A stretch of DNA of 64,000 bases from Streptomyces koelreuteriae. Its GTDB lineage: Bacteria; Actinomycetota; Actinomycetes; Streptomycetales; Streptomycetaceae. The stretch lies in contig NZ_CP075896.1 of assembly GCF_018604545.1 (NCBI RefSeq), positions 5,456,001-5,520,000 on the forward strand, given 5' to 3'. The notes below the pieces were generated by a model. It was not told where the DNA came from, did not search any database, and saw only the letters and a list, made by a program, of their open reading frames with translations. Shown one piece after another: positions 41,938 through 52,398 of the stretch (the first letter of the stretch is position 1; every line of letters begins with the position of its first letter). The position numbers and the translations under genes were made by a program.

Positions 41938-42822
41938 GTCGTGTCCGCAAAGTGGCGGCGTCGTTGGTTGGTTCGTGGTGCGTCGTCATGAGCTGACTGA
42001 TGAGTCGTGGGCGGTGATCGAGCCGTTGCTGGCTCCTCCGCGGATGGGGCGTCCGGTGCGGGATCGTCGGCAGGTGGTCAACGGCATCCTGTGGAAGCTG
42101 TCCACGGGGGCGGCCTGGCGGGACCTGCCTGAGCGTTACGGCCCGTGGAAGACGGTCTACGAACGTTTCCGCCGCTGGTCGGCAGACGGCACCTGGGACC
42201 GGCTGCTGGCCCAGGTCCAGCAGCACTGCGATGCCGTGGGCGCCGTGGACTGGACTGTCGTCTGCGTCGACTCCACGACTGTGCGGGCTCACCAGCATGC
42301 GGCCGGGGCCCGAAAAGGGGGCTCTGGCCGGGCGAGGCGATCGGCCGGTCCCGTGGCGGGCTGACTACGAAGATCCACCTGGCCTGTGATGGGCAGGGCC
42401 GGCCGCTCGCCTTTACCCTGACCGCTGGGAACGTCAACGACTGCACCCAGTTCGAGCAGGTCATGGCCCGCATCAGCGTCAGCCGACGCGGGCCCGGCCG
42501 GCCCAGAACGCGGCCCGATCGGGTCGTCGCGGACAAGGGCTACTCGTCCACGAAGATCCGCTCCTACCTGCGTCGGCGGGGCATCAGAGCCGCGATCCCA
42601 GAGCGGATCGACCAGATCAACGGCCGCATCCGCCGAGGCGAAAGCCTCTGCCGACTCGACCGGACCACCTACCGGCGCCGCAACCTCGTCGAGCGCTGCT
42701 TCAACAAGCTCAAGCACAACAAGGCCCTGGCCACTCGCTACGACAAACGCGCCCGCCACTACCAAGCCATGGTCACCCTCGCCTGCCTACGCCTCTGGCT
42801 CCCCTGACTTTGCGGACACGAC
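41938..42822. mobile_element. IS5-family insertion sequence (IS427/IS112 type)
   Basis: 885 bp with terminal inverted repeats GTCGTGTCCGCAAAG at 41938 and its complement ending at 42822. It is flanked by CTAG on both sides (41934-41937, 42823-42826), as expected for target duplication in this group. It carries one transposase split in two frames and lies between genes without breaking either. Confidence 0.88.
41975..42807 (+). CDS. IS5-family transposase, made by programmed frameshift
   Basis: The first frame (41975-42364, GTG start) encodes the DUF4096-like N-terminus and the first catalytic Asp (CVDSTT). The second frame, -1 relative, runs to 42807 with VADKGYSS (second Asp) and NLVERCFNKLK (Glu). 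The overlap has the slippery run GAAAAGGGGG at 42312-42321, where a -1 shift joins the frames just before RGLWPGEAIGRSRGG. The DDE triad is complete, so the element could be active. Confidence 0.88.
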
Positions 42823-42858
42823 CTAGGGCTTGAGTCCTATGTCCCCGCGTCTGAGAGC

Positions 42859-43272
42859 ATGGAGGGCGTGAATGAGATTCGGCGCGGCACGCTTCAGGAG
42901 CAGACCTTCTACGAGCAGGTCGGCGGGGAGGAGACCTTCCGCCGGCTCGTTCACCGTTTCTACGAGGGAGTCGCCGAGGACCCGCTGCTGCGGCCCATGT
43001 ATCCCGAGGAGGACCTGGGCCCGGCCGAGGAGCGCCTGGTGCTGTTCCTCATCCAGTACTGGGGCGGTCCGACGACGTACAGCGACAACCGCGGCCATCC
43101 CCGCCTGCGGATGCGGCACGCGCCCTTCACGGTCGACCGCGCGGCGCACGACGCCTGGCTGAAACACATGCGGGTCGCCGTCGACGAACTCGGGCTGTCC
43201 GAGGAGCACGAGCACACGCTGTGGAGCTACCTGACGTACGCGGCGGCCTCGATGGTGAACGCGCCGGGCTGA
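42859..43272 (+). CDS. Group II truncated haemoglobin (GlbO type)
   Basis: A 137-aa protein: FYEQVGGEETFRRLVHRFYE, then LLRPMYPEEDL, FLIQYWGGP, and LRMRHAPFTV with the proximal His. WLKHM and WSYL complete the family pattern. Binds haem and O2/NO. ATG 42859 or GTG 42868 (after GGAGGGC). IS5-family DNA ends 36 bases upstream, so the promoter may have been altered by the insertion. Confidence 0.9.
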   Translation: MEGVNEIRRGTLQEQTFYEQVGGEETFRRLVHRFYEGVAEDPLLRPMYPEEDLGPAEERLVLFLIQYWGGPTTYSDNRGHPRLRMRHAPFTVDRAAHDAWLKHMRVAVDELGLSEEHEHTLWSYLTYAAASMVNAPG

Positions 43273-43292
43273 GGTGAGAGACGGCGGCGGGT

Positions 43293-43961
43293 TCAGCGGA
43301 CGCTGACGTCCAGCGCCCCGAGTCCGGCACGTCGTACGGCGACGGATCCGTACGGCGTGCGCAGCCGGAGCCACGCGCCCGAGGAGAACAGCCCCAGCGG
43401 CACTCCCGGCCGCAGGAAGCCGAGCGACTGCGCGGCGTGCACGACCCGCACGGGGAGGGCGGTGTCGCCGACCGTACGGGACCAGATGTCCCGCCCGATC
43501 CGGTCCAGCTCGGCCCTGGTGCGCCCCTCGGAGGGCAACTCCTGCGTACGGGACCGGAACTCGGCGACCACGGCGGCGACCAGGGACCGCAGGGCGTCCG
43601 GCGTCGGCAGCCCCGGCTCGGCCCGCCAGCCGCCGCGCGGCGGCAGTACACCGGCCCACGGCGGCCCGGTCACGGCACCCGGCACGACAGCTGTCGCGGC
43701 CTTCTCGTCCACCGACTCCAGCAGCTCACCGGCGGACACGGTCACATCCAGCGTGACATCCAGCCCGTTCTCGTACGGCTTCGCCAGCCGCACCGCGCGC
43801 ACGGCCAGCACCTCGAAGGACGGCGGCCGTCCGAAGACGGCCAGTGCGGTGCCCGCCGCCTGCAGGCGCACCGCGGCTCCACGGTCGTAGTGGAGCAGCC
43901 GGGAGAGGAAGGCCGCGAGATCCGCCGCCTCCCCCTCGTCGACGAGGTGCAGGACCGTCAT
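43293..43961 (-). CDS. Conserved hypothetical protein
   Basis: A 222-aa protein. ATG at 43959-43961 overlaps the stop of the upstream thioesterase gene, so both are coupled. It begins MTVLHLVDEGEAADLAAFLS; later parts are mixed alpha/beta (PVRVVHAAQSLGFLRPGVPL). Widely conserved in Streptomyces at this place; no defined domain or active site is seen. Confidence 0.78.
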   Translation of the reverse strand: MTVLHLVDEGEAADLAAFLSRLLHYDRGAAVRLQAAGTALAVFGRPPSFEVLAVRAVRLAKPYENGLDVTLDVTVSAGELLESVDEKAATAVVPGAVTGPPWAGVLPPRGGWRAEPGLPTPDALRSLVAAVVAEFRSRTQELPSEGRTRAELDRIGRDIWSRTVGDTALPVRVVHAAQSLGFLRPGVPLGLFSSGAWLRLRTPYGSVAVRRAGLGALDVSVR

Positions 43962-44371
43962 GCGGCGACGGCCTCCTCCTCGGCGTCGTCCGTGTACTCC
44001 TCGAGGAACTCCCGCTCCTCCGCGGTGATCCGGCGCGGACGCTGGGCCTCGAAGTCGAACGGCACGACCACCGTCGAGGCCCGGACGTAGACCACGTCGT
44101 CGTCCTTCACCTCGTAGGTGATGGTGAAGGACGCGGCCCTGATCTCGGTGATCCACAGCTCGATGTCCACCGGGTGGTGCCGGTGGACGAGCTGCCGCTT
44201 GTAGTCGATCTCATGGCGTGCCACCACCGACCCCTGCTGGAAATCCTTCTCCGGCCGGAAGAGGAAGTCGATACGGGCTTCCTCCAGGTAGCGCACGAAG
44301 ACCGCGTTGTTGACATGGCCGTACGCGTCCATGTCCGACCAACGCAGCGGGCAGCGGTAGATGTGCCGCAA
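43958..44371 (-). CDS. Hotdog-fold acyl-CoA thioesterase (4HBT family)
   Basis: A 137-aa protein: YRCPLRWSDMDAYGHVNNAV with the catalytic Asp, followed by FVRYLEEARIDFL. The hotdog sheet is visible (VVARHEIDYKRQLVHRH, IELWITEIRAASFTITYEV). Cleaves acyl-CoA esters; the chain preference cannot be read. In an operon with the gene at 43293. Confidence 0.88.
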   Translation of the reverse strand: MRHIYRCPLRWSDMDAYGHVNNAVFVRYLEEARIDFLFRPEKDFQQGSVVARHEIDYKRQLVHRHHPVDIELWITEIRAASFTITYEVKDDDVVYVRASTVVVPFDFEAQRPRRITAEEREFLEEYTDDAEEEAVAA

Positions 44372-44377
44372 GATCGA

Positions 44378-46042
<1,665 letters not shown>

Positions 46043-46186
46043 GAGAAACCGTCCGGCAGCTTGAAACTGGCAGTGGGCAGATACACCCCATCTTGCCGTA
46101 CGGCCAGGCTTTGGCGGAAACGCGTATGGCCGGGGGCTGCTGAACTGGGGGTTCGTGGCGGTCGGCTGGTTGATCTACGAGGTGGG

Positions 46187-46597
46187 TCATCTGAGGTCGA
46201 TCATCCGTACGGGTTGGCCGGTGGTACGGGCGATGGTCTCGAAGTCCCGGTCGTGGTGCAGCAGCGTGAGTCCGGCCTCTTCGGCGGCGGCGGCCAGAAG
46301 CAGATCGACCGGGCCCGCGCTGCGGTGCTCGCTCTTGGCGGTGAGCTGCTCCTGCACGACGCGACAGCGGCGGTAGACGCCGTCCGGCATGGGGCACCAG
46401 GCGTAGTGACCGTCGAGCGCCGCCTTCAATCGCGCACGGTCCGCCGCCGAACGGGCCGAGTAGAGGACCTCTAGTTCGGTGATGTCGCAGATCGCGACGA
46501 GGCCGACGGCGATCCGGTCGTCCCACTCGGCCGTGTTCTGGCCCAGCAGGACGCGGGCCAGTGCGGAGGTGTCGATGAGGTAGTCGGCGACGCTCAC
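46187..46597 (-). CDS. vapC: PIN-domain RNase toxin VapC
   Basis: A 136-aa protein. PIN signature YLIDTSALARVLL with the first Asp, an Asp/Glu in DITELEVLYSAR, and the late acidic cluster (AGPVDLLLAAAAEEAGLTLL, HHDRDFETI). Cleaves specific RNAs when free of antitoxin. Its GTG start overlaps the antitoxin stop. Confidence 0.9.
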   Translation of the reverse strand: MSVADYLIDTSALARVLLGQNTAEWDDRIAVGLVAICDITELEVLYSARSAADRARLKAALDGHYAWCPMPDGVYRRCRVVQEQLTAKSEHRSAGPVDLLLAAAAEEAGLTLLHHDRDFETIARTTGQPVRMIDLR

Positions 46598-46809
46598 GGC
46601 CGGTACGTGCTCTTGTCCAGGAGCAGGTCCATGTCCAGCGCACCGTCGGCCACCAGCTCACGGGCCTCATCGAGCGCACGCAGCCGCCGGTAGCGGGCGG
46701 TGACCTCTCGCAGGGCGGTGTTGATGGTGTCGCGTTTGGTGGTCGTGCCGAGTTCCGCGGCGGCGGCTTCCAGGGCCTCGTCGTCGAGATCGATGACTGT
46801 GCGGCTCAT
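46594..46809 (-). CDS. vapB: Antitoxin VapB (ribbon-helix-helix type)
   Basis: A 71-aa protein. SRTVIDLDDEALEAAAAELG, then TKRDTINTALREV, forms the DNA-binding ribbon-helix-helix; the tail binds VapC. ATG at 46807-46809 follows AAGGAGG. It represses its own promoter together with the toxin. Confidence 0.9.
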   Translation of the reverse strand: MSRTVIDLDDEALEAAAAELGTTTKRDTINTALREVTARYRRLRALDEARELVADGALDMDLLLDKSTYRP

Positions 46810-46835
46810 GGTGACCTCCTTGTAAATACGGTGGC

Positions 46836-46849
46836 GTATATCAGTATAC
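46836..46849. promoter_or_regulatory. VapBC operator candidate
   Basis: The palindrome GTATATCAGTATAC and a related GTAAATAC (46822-46829) lie upstream of vapB in an AT-rich stretch. The position is typical for autoregulation by the VapBC complex. Confidence 0.55.
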
Positions 46850-46998
46850 AAGATCGAATGTATCTGACGGGTTCCTGTGGACGGCCGCGCTCTGTGGGTG
46901 GACCGGGCTCGCTTGAACCAGTGGGGAACGCCTGAGTCAGGCCGTAGCGGAGCCACTGTCCATGTCCGGGGGAAGGGGGCGCGTGGGAGTATCCGGGC

Positions 46999-47484
46999 GT
47001 GGAGATCACGGCGGCACTGCGGCCGATGCTTGGCTCGCTCGCCAAGGCGGACGGCGTCTTCGGCCGTGTTGGACGGGCTGATGCCGGCACCGTTGAAGAA
47101 CATGTCTACGACCTCGTCCTTGAGGCGCAGGAAGCCTGGGCGTCCTATGCGGTAGCGGGCGCGCAGGGGCCGACCTCGCCTGCCGAGGTGGGCGAGGTAT
47201 TGAAGAAGACCACTGAGGAACAGGCCATGGCTCTCATGACCTGTCTGTCTGCGGAGGATCTGGTCTTCCCGGGCCGGATACGTCGTGACCCTGAGCATGC
47301 GCGTCGAGCTGTCGAACGAGTGGTGAGGTTGTTGGGGTGGGGCGCGGTCTGGTGGACGAACATCGAACCGTTCGATGGGGGCGGGCATGCGTGGAGCCCG
47401 GTGAGCCGGCACACCTTTGACGGGGTAGTTGCCGGCGTGGGCAATGGTGCTGTTGTTGCTCTGCTCCAGGTGGGCGATGACTGA
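46999..47484 (+). CDS. Hypothetical protein
   Basis: A 161-aa protein with GTG at 46999 preceded by GGGAGTATCCGGGC. Alpha-helical N-terminal part (ITAALRPMLGSLAKADGVFG) and a Trp-rich end (RLLGWGAVWWTNIEPFDGG). No known domain. It lies divergent from vapBC. Could be a real, host-specific gene. Confidence 0.6.
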   Translation: MEITAALRPMLGSLAKADGVFGRVGRADAGTVEEHVYDLVLEAQEAWASYAVAGAQGPTSPAEVGEVLKKTTEEQAMALMTCLSAEDLVFPGRIRRDPEHARRAVERVVRLLGWGAVWWTNIEPFDGGGHAWSPVSRHTFDGVVAGVGNGAVVALLQVGDD

Positions 47485-47562
47485 TGTAGGGAAGCCGCGA
47501 ACCTGAGCACCGTTATAGGAGAGTGGGTGTGGTGTCTTGAAGGCGACCCGCGGCGCTCCTCG

Positions 47563-48129
47563 TCAGTCGGCGGTCGCGCCGGGGCGGGGATCGGCCGACC
47601 AGATGCAGTCGCCGAGGGCGGGAAAGGGAACTGGCGGACCGGCCGCCGTGCGAACCGCTTTCAGGCTGGCGCTGTCCGTCCCCAGGCTGGCGACCACTGG
47701 GTGGGGAAGCACGTAGAACTCCCACTGGGCCGTGTCGAGCGGGTTGAAGACAGCATGTTCACGGGCGGTCTGGACGGCGAAAACGTAGACGTCGGCGTTG
47801 TACGACTTCGCCTCGGAGTAGCCGCGATCGGGTGACCACGTGCGAGCGCGGAGCCCAGTGAAGCGGACTTGGGACGGTGCTCGTTGATCCCAGGCTTGCA
47901 GGTATGCGCCGGCCTTGACTTCGATGCGCAGTCCGTCGTCGGTCTCGACATCGTGGCTTGCCCATTCCACACGGGGTTTGGATGAGCCGACCGCTTGGTG
48001 GACCAGAAATTCGGCGAACAGGCCGCGTGTGTTGTTCATGCGGAGGTCCGGCATGGCGAACCGCCAGAAGTCGACCACGGTCGCCTCCGGGACGCCGACG
48101 ATTGCCTCGTCGCCGCGGAGCGGGGGCAT
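47563..48129 (-). CDS. PD-(D/E)XK-like nuclease-fold hypothetical protein
   Basis: A 188-aa protein. MNNTRGLFAEFLVHQAVG, then VEWASHDVETDDGLRIEVKAG followed by AYLQAW. This fits the E ... D ... E-V-K active-site order of restriction-endonuclease-like folds. No methyltransferase or partner is nearby. Found scattered in actinomycete genomes. Nuclease activity is inferred from the motif only. Confidence 0.7.
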   Translation of the reverse strand: MPPLRGDEAIVGVPEATVVDFWRFAMPDLRMNNTRGLFAEFLVHQAVGSSKPRVEWASHDVETDDGLRIEVKAGAYLQAWDQRAPSQVRFTGLRARTWSPDRGYSEAKSYNADVYVFAVQTAREHAVFNPLDTAQWEFYVLPHPVVASLGTDSASLKAVRTAAGPPVPFPALGDCIWSADPRPGATAD

Positions 48130-48694
48130 GGGGCCGCGGGGTCAAAGGCAGACGAGCAGACTCCTCCATGGGCCGCAGTCTGCCAGGTCGGTGGGGCATC
48201 GACTCTTGCGTATCTGCTGCCGACAGCCCTTGCCAAGGCGTTGGTTGGATCGCCTCGAAGGGCGGAGCCGAGTCCGTGCTCCGACGCTTAGATCATTTCC
48301 ATCTGATTCCGGCGCTGACCTGGTCGAACGACCCCATCAAGACATCCTCGGGCTCAGCGGGTCTGCCCGTGATTCCCTTCGGTTCCATGCTCCGCCTGGC
48401 GCTTGTGGTGCGACTCGTCGTCGGTAGTGCAGCCAGTGCGCAACGAGGTCACTTCCTGCGGCGCCTGCCCACGTTCTTCTTCAGCTCGGCCTGACCGCGT
48501 TTCGTTCAGTCGCCTTGATGGCGGTAGCAGTGCGACGTGCCCTTCATCGTCTTGTTCTGGCAGCGGCCTCCTGCCGCGGTTGGCCAACCGCAACTGTGGG
48601 GCGAGTTGCGCGGCGTCAAGTTGGTGCGTCAGTACTATCCAGGACGGCGCCGACGCCCTGATCATTTCACTGCCGACCGCTGGACCTCGGGGCT
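48130..48694. other. Region without a supported gene, probably decayed
   Basis: Open frames on both strands lack ribosome binding sites and codon bias. No family is recognised. It joins the partial gene at 48695-49165. Confidence 0.4.
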
Positions 48695-49165
48695 TCACCC
48701 AGGCCTTCTGCCACCTGCGAGCCGCCGACGCCACCAACGGTCAGAGCGCCACTGCCGACGGTCGGCAAACGGGTCGGGAAGGGTGCGCTTGAGGTACACA
48801 GTGTCCAGAGAGACCACTTGGCGCCCCAACTCGGCGCGAGCCCGGACAGGCAGCAGTTCCAGGACCAGCTCGAGCACGTCGCGGGCATGCCTCACGTCGT
48901 CAAAGGAACAGCCGCGGCACGAGCACTCCGCGGCTTGCGGATAGACAGGCCGACGTCCAGGCGGTTCCAGAAACGCTTGGTAACGCCGCAGCGCACGGTC
49001 TGTGGCACCGGGATAGACGTAATAGTCGGCCGACAGCCTCTCTGCTCGATGTATAGCGAGGCTGGTGCGGGCAGAGAGCCCATGGATTCGATCCGGCGGC
49101 GGGTCCTCCCAGACGCGAGGACCTTGCTGTTCGACGCGCAGGGCGCCAGGCCGTCTACGCGGCAT
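48695..49165 (-). pseudogene. Partial or decayed conserved hypothetical gene
   Basis: The C-terminal part (ARAELGRQVVSLDTVYLKRT, then LPDPFADR and a Trp-Trp-Arg-rich end) and a central Cys pair (ECSCRGCSFDD) look like genuine coding sequence of a family seen in Streptomyces. The first 40 codons show no such bias and no good start, so the 5' end appears lost. Confidence 0.45.
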
Positions 49166-49373
49166 CGGCCTTTCGGTATGCAGTCATGAACGTCATGATG
49201 CCAGCACTCACGCCCCTGCGGTCAGGAGTAACGGGAGAAGCTAAACCGGACCCGTTTGAAACGGCTGCTACTGGCCCTCCTCGGCATCAATCCAGCCAGA
49301 CCGAAGGCACCGTAGCTCGCCCTCCATGATCTCCACGACGAAGAATTGTGCACCGCCATCGACTCGAAGACCG
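49166..49373. other. Non-coding stretch
   Basis: No gene or clear signal is seen. Confidence 0.3.
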
Positions 49374-49640
49374 TCAATCAGGTGGTGGAGACTTGGCCGC
49401 AACGTCGTTCTCGCCCGCTTTGGAGTCCTCCATCAGCTGCGCAACGGCTCTCTGTACCGCCTCTTCGTTGTCGACGTCGCTCACCGTGATTGCGATCGTT
49501 TTCCCATTCCGTTCGATAGTGATCGTCGTACTTGCCCTACGTCCACGGGTTGCCCGCCAAGCTATGATCGCCGCTGCGAAAGATGCTGCGGCGACTCCGC
49601 CGGAAAGAGCGCTGCCGATTACTGCGAGAAGTGGGCCCAT
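49374..49640 (-). CDS. Small single-pass membrane protein, possibly EACC1-like
   Basis: An 88-aa protein: TM (LLAVIGSALSGGVAAASFAA, residues 4-23), short basic linker, then a small alpha/beta domain (TTITIERNGKTIAITVSDVD, EEAVQRAVAQLMED). The layout recalls effector-associated constant component 1 (EACC1) of actinomycete conflict systems, but no effector gene is next to it. Its ATG overlaps the stop of the next gene upstream. Confidence 0.6.
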   Translation of the reverse strand: MGPLLAVIGSALSGGVAAASFAAAIIAWRATRGRRASTTITIERNGKTIAITVSDVDNEEAVQRAVAQLMEDSKAGENDVAAKSPPPD

Positions 49641-50146
49641 TACTGCTCCAACTCTGCCACTAGGGCGCCGCTAAAGCTGGTGACAAGAGCAGTCGAGAAA
49701 AACCACAATGAATAGGTGCACACGAAAGACTCGTCTATTCGCTGCTTGTCGCCCAGGGCTGCAGAAATATCAGCGAACCACAGTGTCGTGAAGACAGCGA
49801 TCAGGACGTTTCCGCAGCCTAGGAGTCGAGGTATGACTCCGAATCTCGCATGCTTCATAGTGAACGCCTGCCCCGCAGCGGCAGCGGACAGCCCGGTTGC
49901 GACGATTAACAACTCGCCGTGGCCGATAAGGTCCGTCAGGGTTCTTTCGCTGCCGCGCGTTGCGCCGATGAAGTAGCCGGCAATGATTGGCATGACTGCG
50001 AAGACGACGCCGAATGTAAACCAATTGACCATTTTGACGGTCGCCAGCTTCCATTTCGGGTGCGTGGTCGCGCCCGGCGTCGTGTGGCCAGGCGGCGACG
50101 CCCCTGCAGTGCTACTCCCAGGCGTACCGGTTGAAGAAGTCGACAT
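49640..50146 (-). CDS. Four-helix membrane hypothetical protein
   Basis: A 168-aa protein with a Ser/Thr/Pro-rich N-terminus and four hydrophobic helices (NWFTFGVVFAVMPIIAGYFI, ELLIVATGLSAAAAGQAF, LLGCGNVLIAVFTTLWF, YSLWFFSTALVTSFSGALV). One base shared with the following small gene indicates translational coupling. No family assigned. Confidence 0.65.
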   Translation of the reverse strand: MSTSSTGTPGSSTAGASPPGHTTPGATTHPKWKLATVKMVNWFTFGVVFAVMPIIAGYFIGATRGSERTLTDLIGHGELLIVATGLSAAAAGQAFTMKHARFGVIPRLLGCGNVLIAVFTTLWFADISAALGDKQRIDESFVCTYSLWFFSTALVTSFSGALVAELEQ

Positions 50147-50424
50147 GAGCCCCCGTTCTGCGCTCAGTGCAGCGTCGTCTCGTAGTTGTAGCGCAGAGCA
50201 CGGCGGTCAGGCAGGGTTTTCGCGGTCCCGAAGCCAGTCATCACAGACCGCGAGCAATGCTCGAGACTTGTGAATCGAGCTCGGGAAGCGCACGAAGGGC
50301 GTACCTTCCCGAGTGAACGGCTGATGGTCATCTCGGGGTGCCGCAGGTGGACGCTGTGCTCCCCGCTCGCCGTCGCCCGGCTGATCGCCGCCGGACGGCG
50401 CTGCGCGCAGTCGGGGGCGGAAGA

Positions 50425-50829
50425 GTGACCGAGACCGCGTGCGAGCCGATCCCTGATTCCCCTCAAGTGACGCCCACGCAAGCCGCCTTCGTGCGCTTCG
50501 CCGAGCACTGCGCCACCTGCCGGACCTGCCGTGCCATGGACGAAGACGGGGCCAACCTGAACCTCCCCTGTGCGGAGCAGGACCGGCTGCGTGAGGAGTG
50601 TCGGCAGGTGGGCCGGGCCGGGGCGCCGGTTGGGGAGGGGGCCGGTGAGTGGGGGCGGGAGTGTGGTGGAGCGGAGGCTGCCGCTCGCCGGGCCGGGGCC
50701 CGTGAGCGGCTGTGCGGAGTGCCGGTGGTTCGGCAGTCAGCGGGGGGCTGCCAGGGCAGCGAGGGACATGTCTCGTGTCTCCGATGGCGATGTCCGGATT
50801 CGTCGTCAGCCTCACGGATCGCGCCGTGA
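50425..50829 (+). CDS. Small Cys-rich hypothetical protein, possibly frameshifted near its end
   Basis: GTG at 50425. The first 60 residues are convincing (TPTQAAFVRFAEHCATCRTC, AMDEDGANLNLPCAEQDRL) with a zinc-type Cys cluster. After about 50600 the frame becomes Gly/Arg-rich and unlike related proteins, which end there. A one-base change in the G-rich run would bring in the TGA at 50646, which overlaps the next gene's start. Confidence 0.5.
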   Translation: MTETACEPIPDSPQVTPTQAAFVRFAEHCATCRTCRAMDEDGANLNLPCAEQDRLREECRQVGRAGAPVGEGAGEWGRECGGAEAAARRAGARERLCGVPVVRQSAGGCQGSEGHVSCLRWRCPDSSSASRIAP

Positions 50830-50887
50830 TCGTCGACGTGCCCGGTCGGGGGCCGAATCCGGGGCGAGCGTTATCCCTGGCGGGTAG
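50645..50887 (+). CDS. Small hypothetical protein
   Basis: About 80 aa. GTG at 50645 follows GGGGAGGGGGCCG. Contains CAECRWF and SRVSDGDVRIRRQ, as in short Streptomyces proteins that pair with the preceding Cys-rich type. Low confidence because it overlaps the other frame. Confidence 0.45.
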   Translation: MSGGGSVVERRLPLAGPGPVSGCAECRWFGSQRGAARAARDMSRVSDGDVRIRRQPHGSRRDRRRARSGAESGASVIPGG

Positions 50888-51086
50888 CCGACACAGGCCC
50901 GAGGTCCTGGCCCGGGGCGACGAACGGCTCGTCCTCTCCGAAGTCCGGGGCCTGGAAGGGGTTCATGGCCGGCGGGGGCGATGCTGTGGCAGGGGAGCGG
51001 GGCGGTCCGTCCGGGGCGGAGAACGGCGAGGTCAGGTCGATGAGAGGTCTCCCTATGAGTCCAAGCCCCCCGTTGGGACCTGGCAT
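50871..51086 (-). CDS. Small Pro-rich hypothetical protein
   Basis: A 71-aa protein: PFSAPDGPPRSPATASPPPA, then NPFQAPDFGEDEPFV. It could be a short regulatory peptide, or an accidental frame; no ribosome binding site stands out. Tentative. Confidence 0.35.
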   Translation of the reverse strand: MPGPNGGLGLIGRPLIDLTSPFSAPDGPPRSPATASPPPAMNPFQAPDFGEDEPFVAPGQDLGPVSATRQG

Positions 51087-51111
51087 GCGGTGAGCGGGTG
51101 CTGCGGTCGTA

Positions 51112-51333
51112 CTACAGCTTGGTCATCTTCGCGTACGGGCTCAGGATCCGCTGCTCCACCGAGCCGCCGAAGTTCACGAGCGCCGCGATTCCCTCCTCGA
51201 TGCCGATCACCCGGCCGAGACCGTAGATGTCGTGGGTGACCTGGTCGCCGACGGCGAAGTGCTTGGGGGCCGGCACGACCGGGGGTTTGAAGGGGCTGGT
51301 GGGCAGGTGGCGCTTCGCGGAAGGCTTTGTCAT
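51112..51333 (-). CDS. Small conserved protein with CarD/SH3-like barrel
   Basis: A 73-aa protein: FAVGDQVTHDIYGLGRVIGI, then EEGIAALVNFGGSVEQRILS. The sequence resembles the RNA polymerase-interacting beta-barrel of CarD-like proteins but is much shorter. Conserved in Streptomyces. Precise function unknown. Confidence 0.75.
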   Translation of the reverse strand: MTKPSAKRHLPTSPFKPPVVPAPKHFAVGDQVTHDIYGLGRVIGIEEGIAALVNFGGSVEQRILSPYAKMTKL

Positions 51334-51426
51334 TGCCTCAGTATGCGCCCGCGCGTACCCCCGTCACAGCGGCTGTTCACGAACGTTATTCGAACGCCTG
51401 CCCGCCGAGCCCTCGTCTCGCGCCCC

Positions 51427-52398
51427 TCACACCCCGAAATGCGTCCGCAGCCGCCCCTGCGCCCCCTCCCTCGCGCCCACCCTGTCCAGCCCCAGCAGGG
51501 CCGCGCCGAGGACCGGGCCGGCCGTGACCGTCTGTGGGATCGCCTTCGGGGCCCGGTCGGACAGGAGGTCCTGGATTCGGCCGTTCAGCTGGGGGTGTTC
51601 GGCCGCCAGGACGCCGCCGCCCAGCAGGACCGGGGTCGGTTCGTCCAGCAGGTCGAGGCGGGTGAGGGCCACCACGGCCATGGCGACCACCTCCTCGGCC
51701 TGGCGGTCGATGATCGTGCGGGCGATCGGGTCTCCGGTCGCCGCCGTCGCGAAGAGGACCGGCGTCAGCTCGTGGCGGCGGGATTCGGCGATCCGGTCCA
51801 GGTGCAGGGCCTCGATCAGGGCGTACATGGTCGGGAGGCTGAAGTGGGCGGGGAGGGTCCGGGACAAGGCCGTGGCGGGGCCGCGGCCGTCCTCCGCGCG
51901 TGACGCATGCCACATCGCCTCCTCCGAGAGGCCCCAGCCGCCGCCCCAGTCGCCCGAGACCCTGCCGAGGGCGGGGAAGCGGGCCGTGCGGCCGTCGGGG
52001 TGCATGCCGACGCAGTTGATCCCGGCGCCGCAGACCACCGCTACTCCCCGGGGTTCCGTCACCCCCGCGCGCAGGATCGCGAACGTGTCGTTGCGGACCT
52101 CCCCTGTTGTCCCCCAGGCCCGTGCGTGCAGCGCCCTCTCCAACTGGTCCTCCTCGGCCGGGAAGTCCGCGTTGGCCAGGCACGCCGAGACGTGGGTGAC
52201 GGAGGTGAGTCCGGCGGTGGTGAGGGCCCGGGTGATCGTCTCGGCGAGTGTGTCCATTGCCGTGTCCAGGCCTACCGCGGGTGGGCGAAAACCCGCCCCA
52301 CGCGCCCTGGCCAGGACTTCTCCGTCCGCCGTCACGATCGCCACGTCCGTCTTGCTGTTGCCGGCGTCGATGGCGAGGACGGTCGCGGTCAGGCCCAC
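51427..52398 (-). CDS. BadF/BadG-type ATPase, N-acetylglucosamine kinase-like
   Basis: A 323-aa protein: phosphate-1 loop AIDAGNSKTDVAIV, phosphate-2 VAVVCGAGINCVG and an adenosine loop (TPVLLGGGVLAAEHP). The GTG overlaps the end of the GH4 gene by 10 bases. Phosphorylates an amino sugar or related sugar. Last gene of the sugar operon. Confidence 0.85.
   Translation of the reverse strand: MGLTATVLAIDAGNSKTDVAIVTADGEVLARARGAGFRPPAVGLDTAMDTLAETITRALTTAGLTSVTHVSACLANADFPAEEDQLERALHARAWGTTGEVRNDTFAILRAGVTEPRGVAVVCGAGINCVGMHPDGRTARFPALGRVSGDWGGGWGLSEEAMWHASRAEDGRGPATALSRTLPAHFSLPTMYALIEALHLDRIAESRRHELTPVLFATAATGDPIARTIIDRQAEEVVAMAVVALTRLDLLDEPTPVLLGGGVLAAEHPQLNGRIQDLLSDRAPKAIPQTVTAGPVLGAALLGLDRVGAREGAQGRLRTHFGV

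Noticed and set aside
48354..48737. Minus-strand frame in the decayed region
   Set aside because: No start signal or recognisable protein; overlaps the partial gene at 48695.
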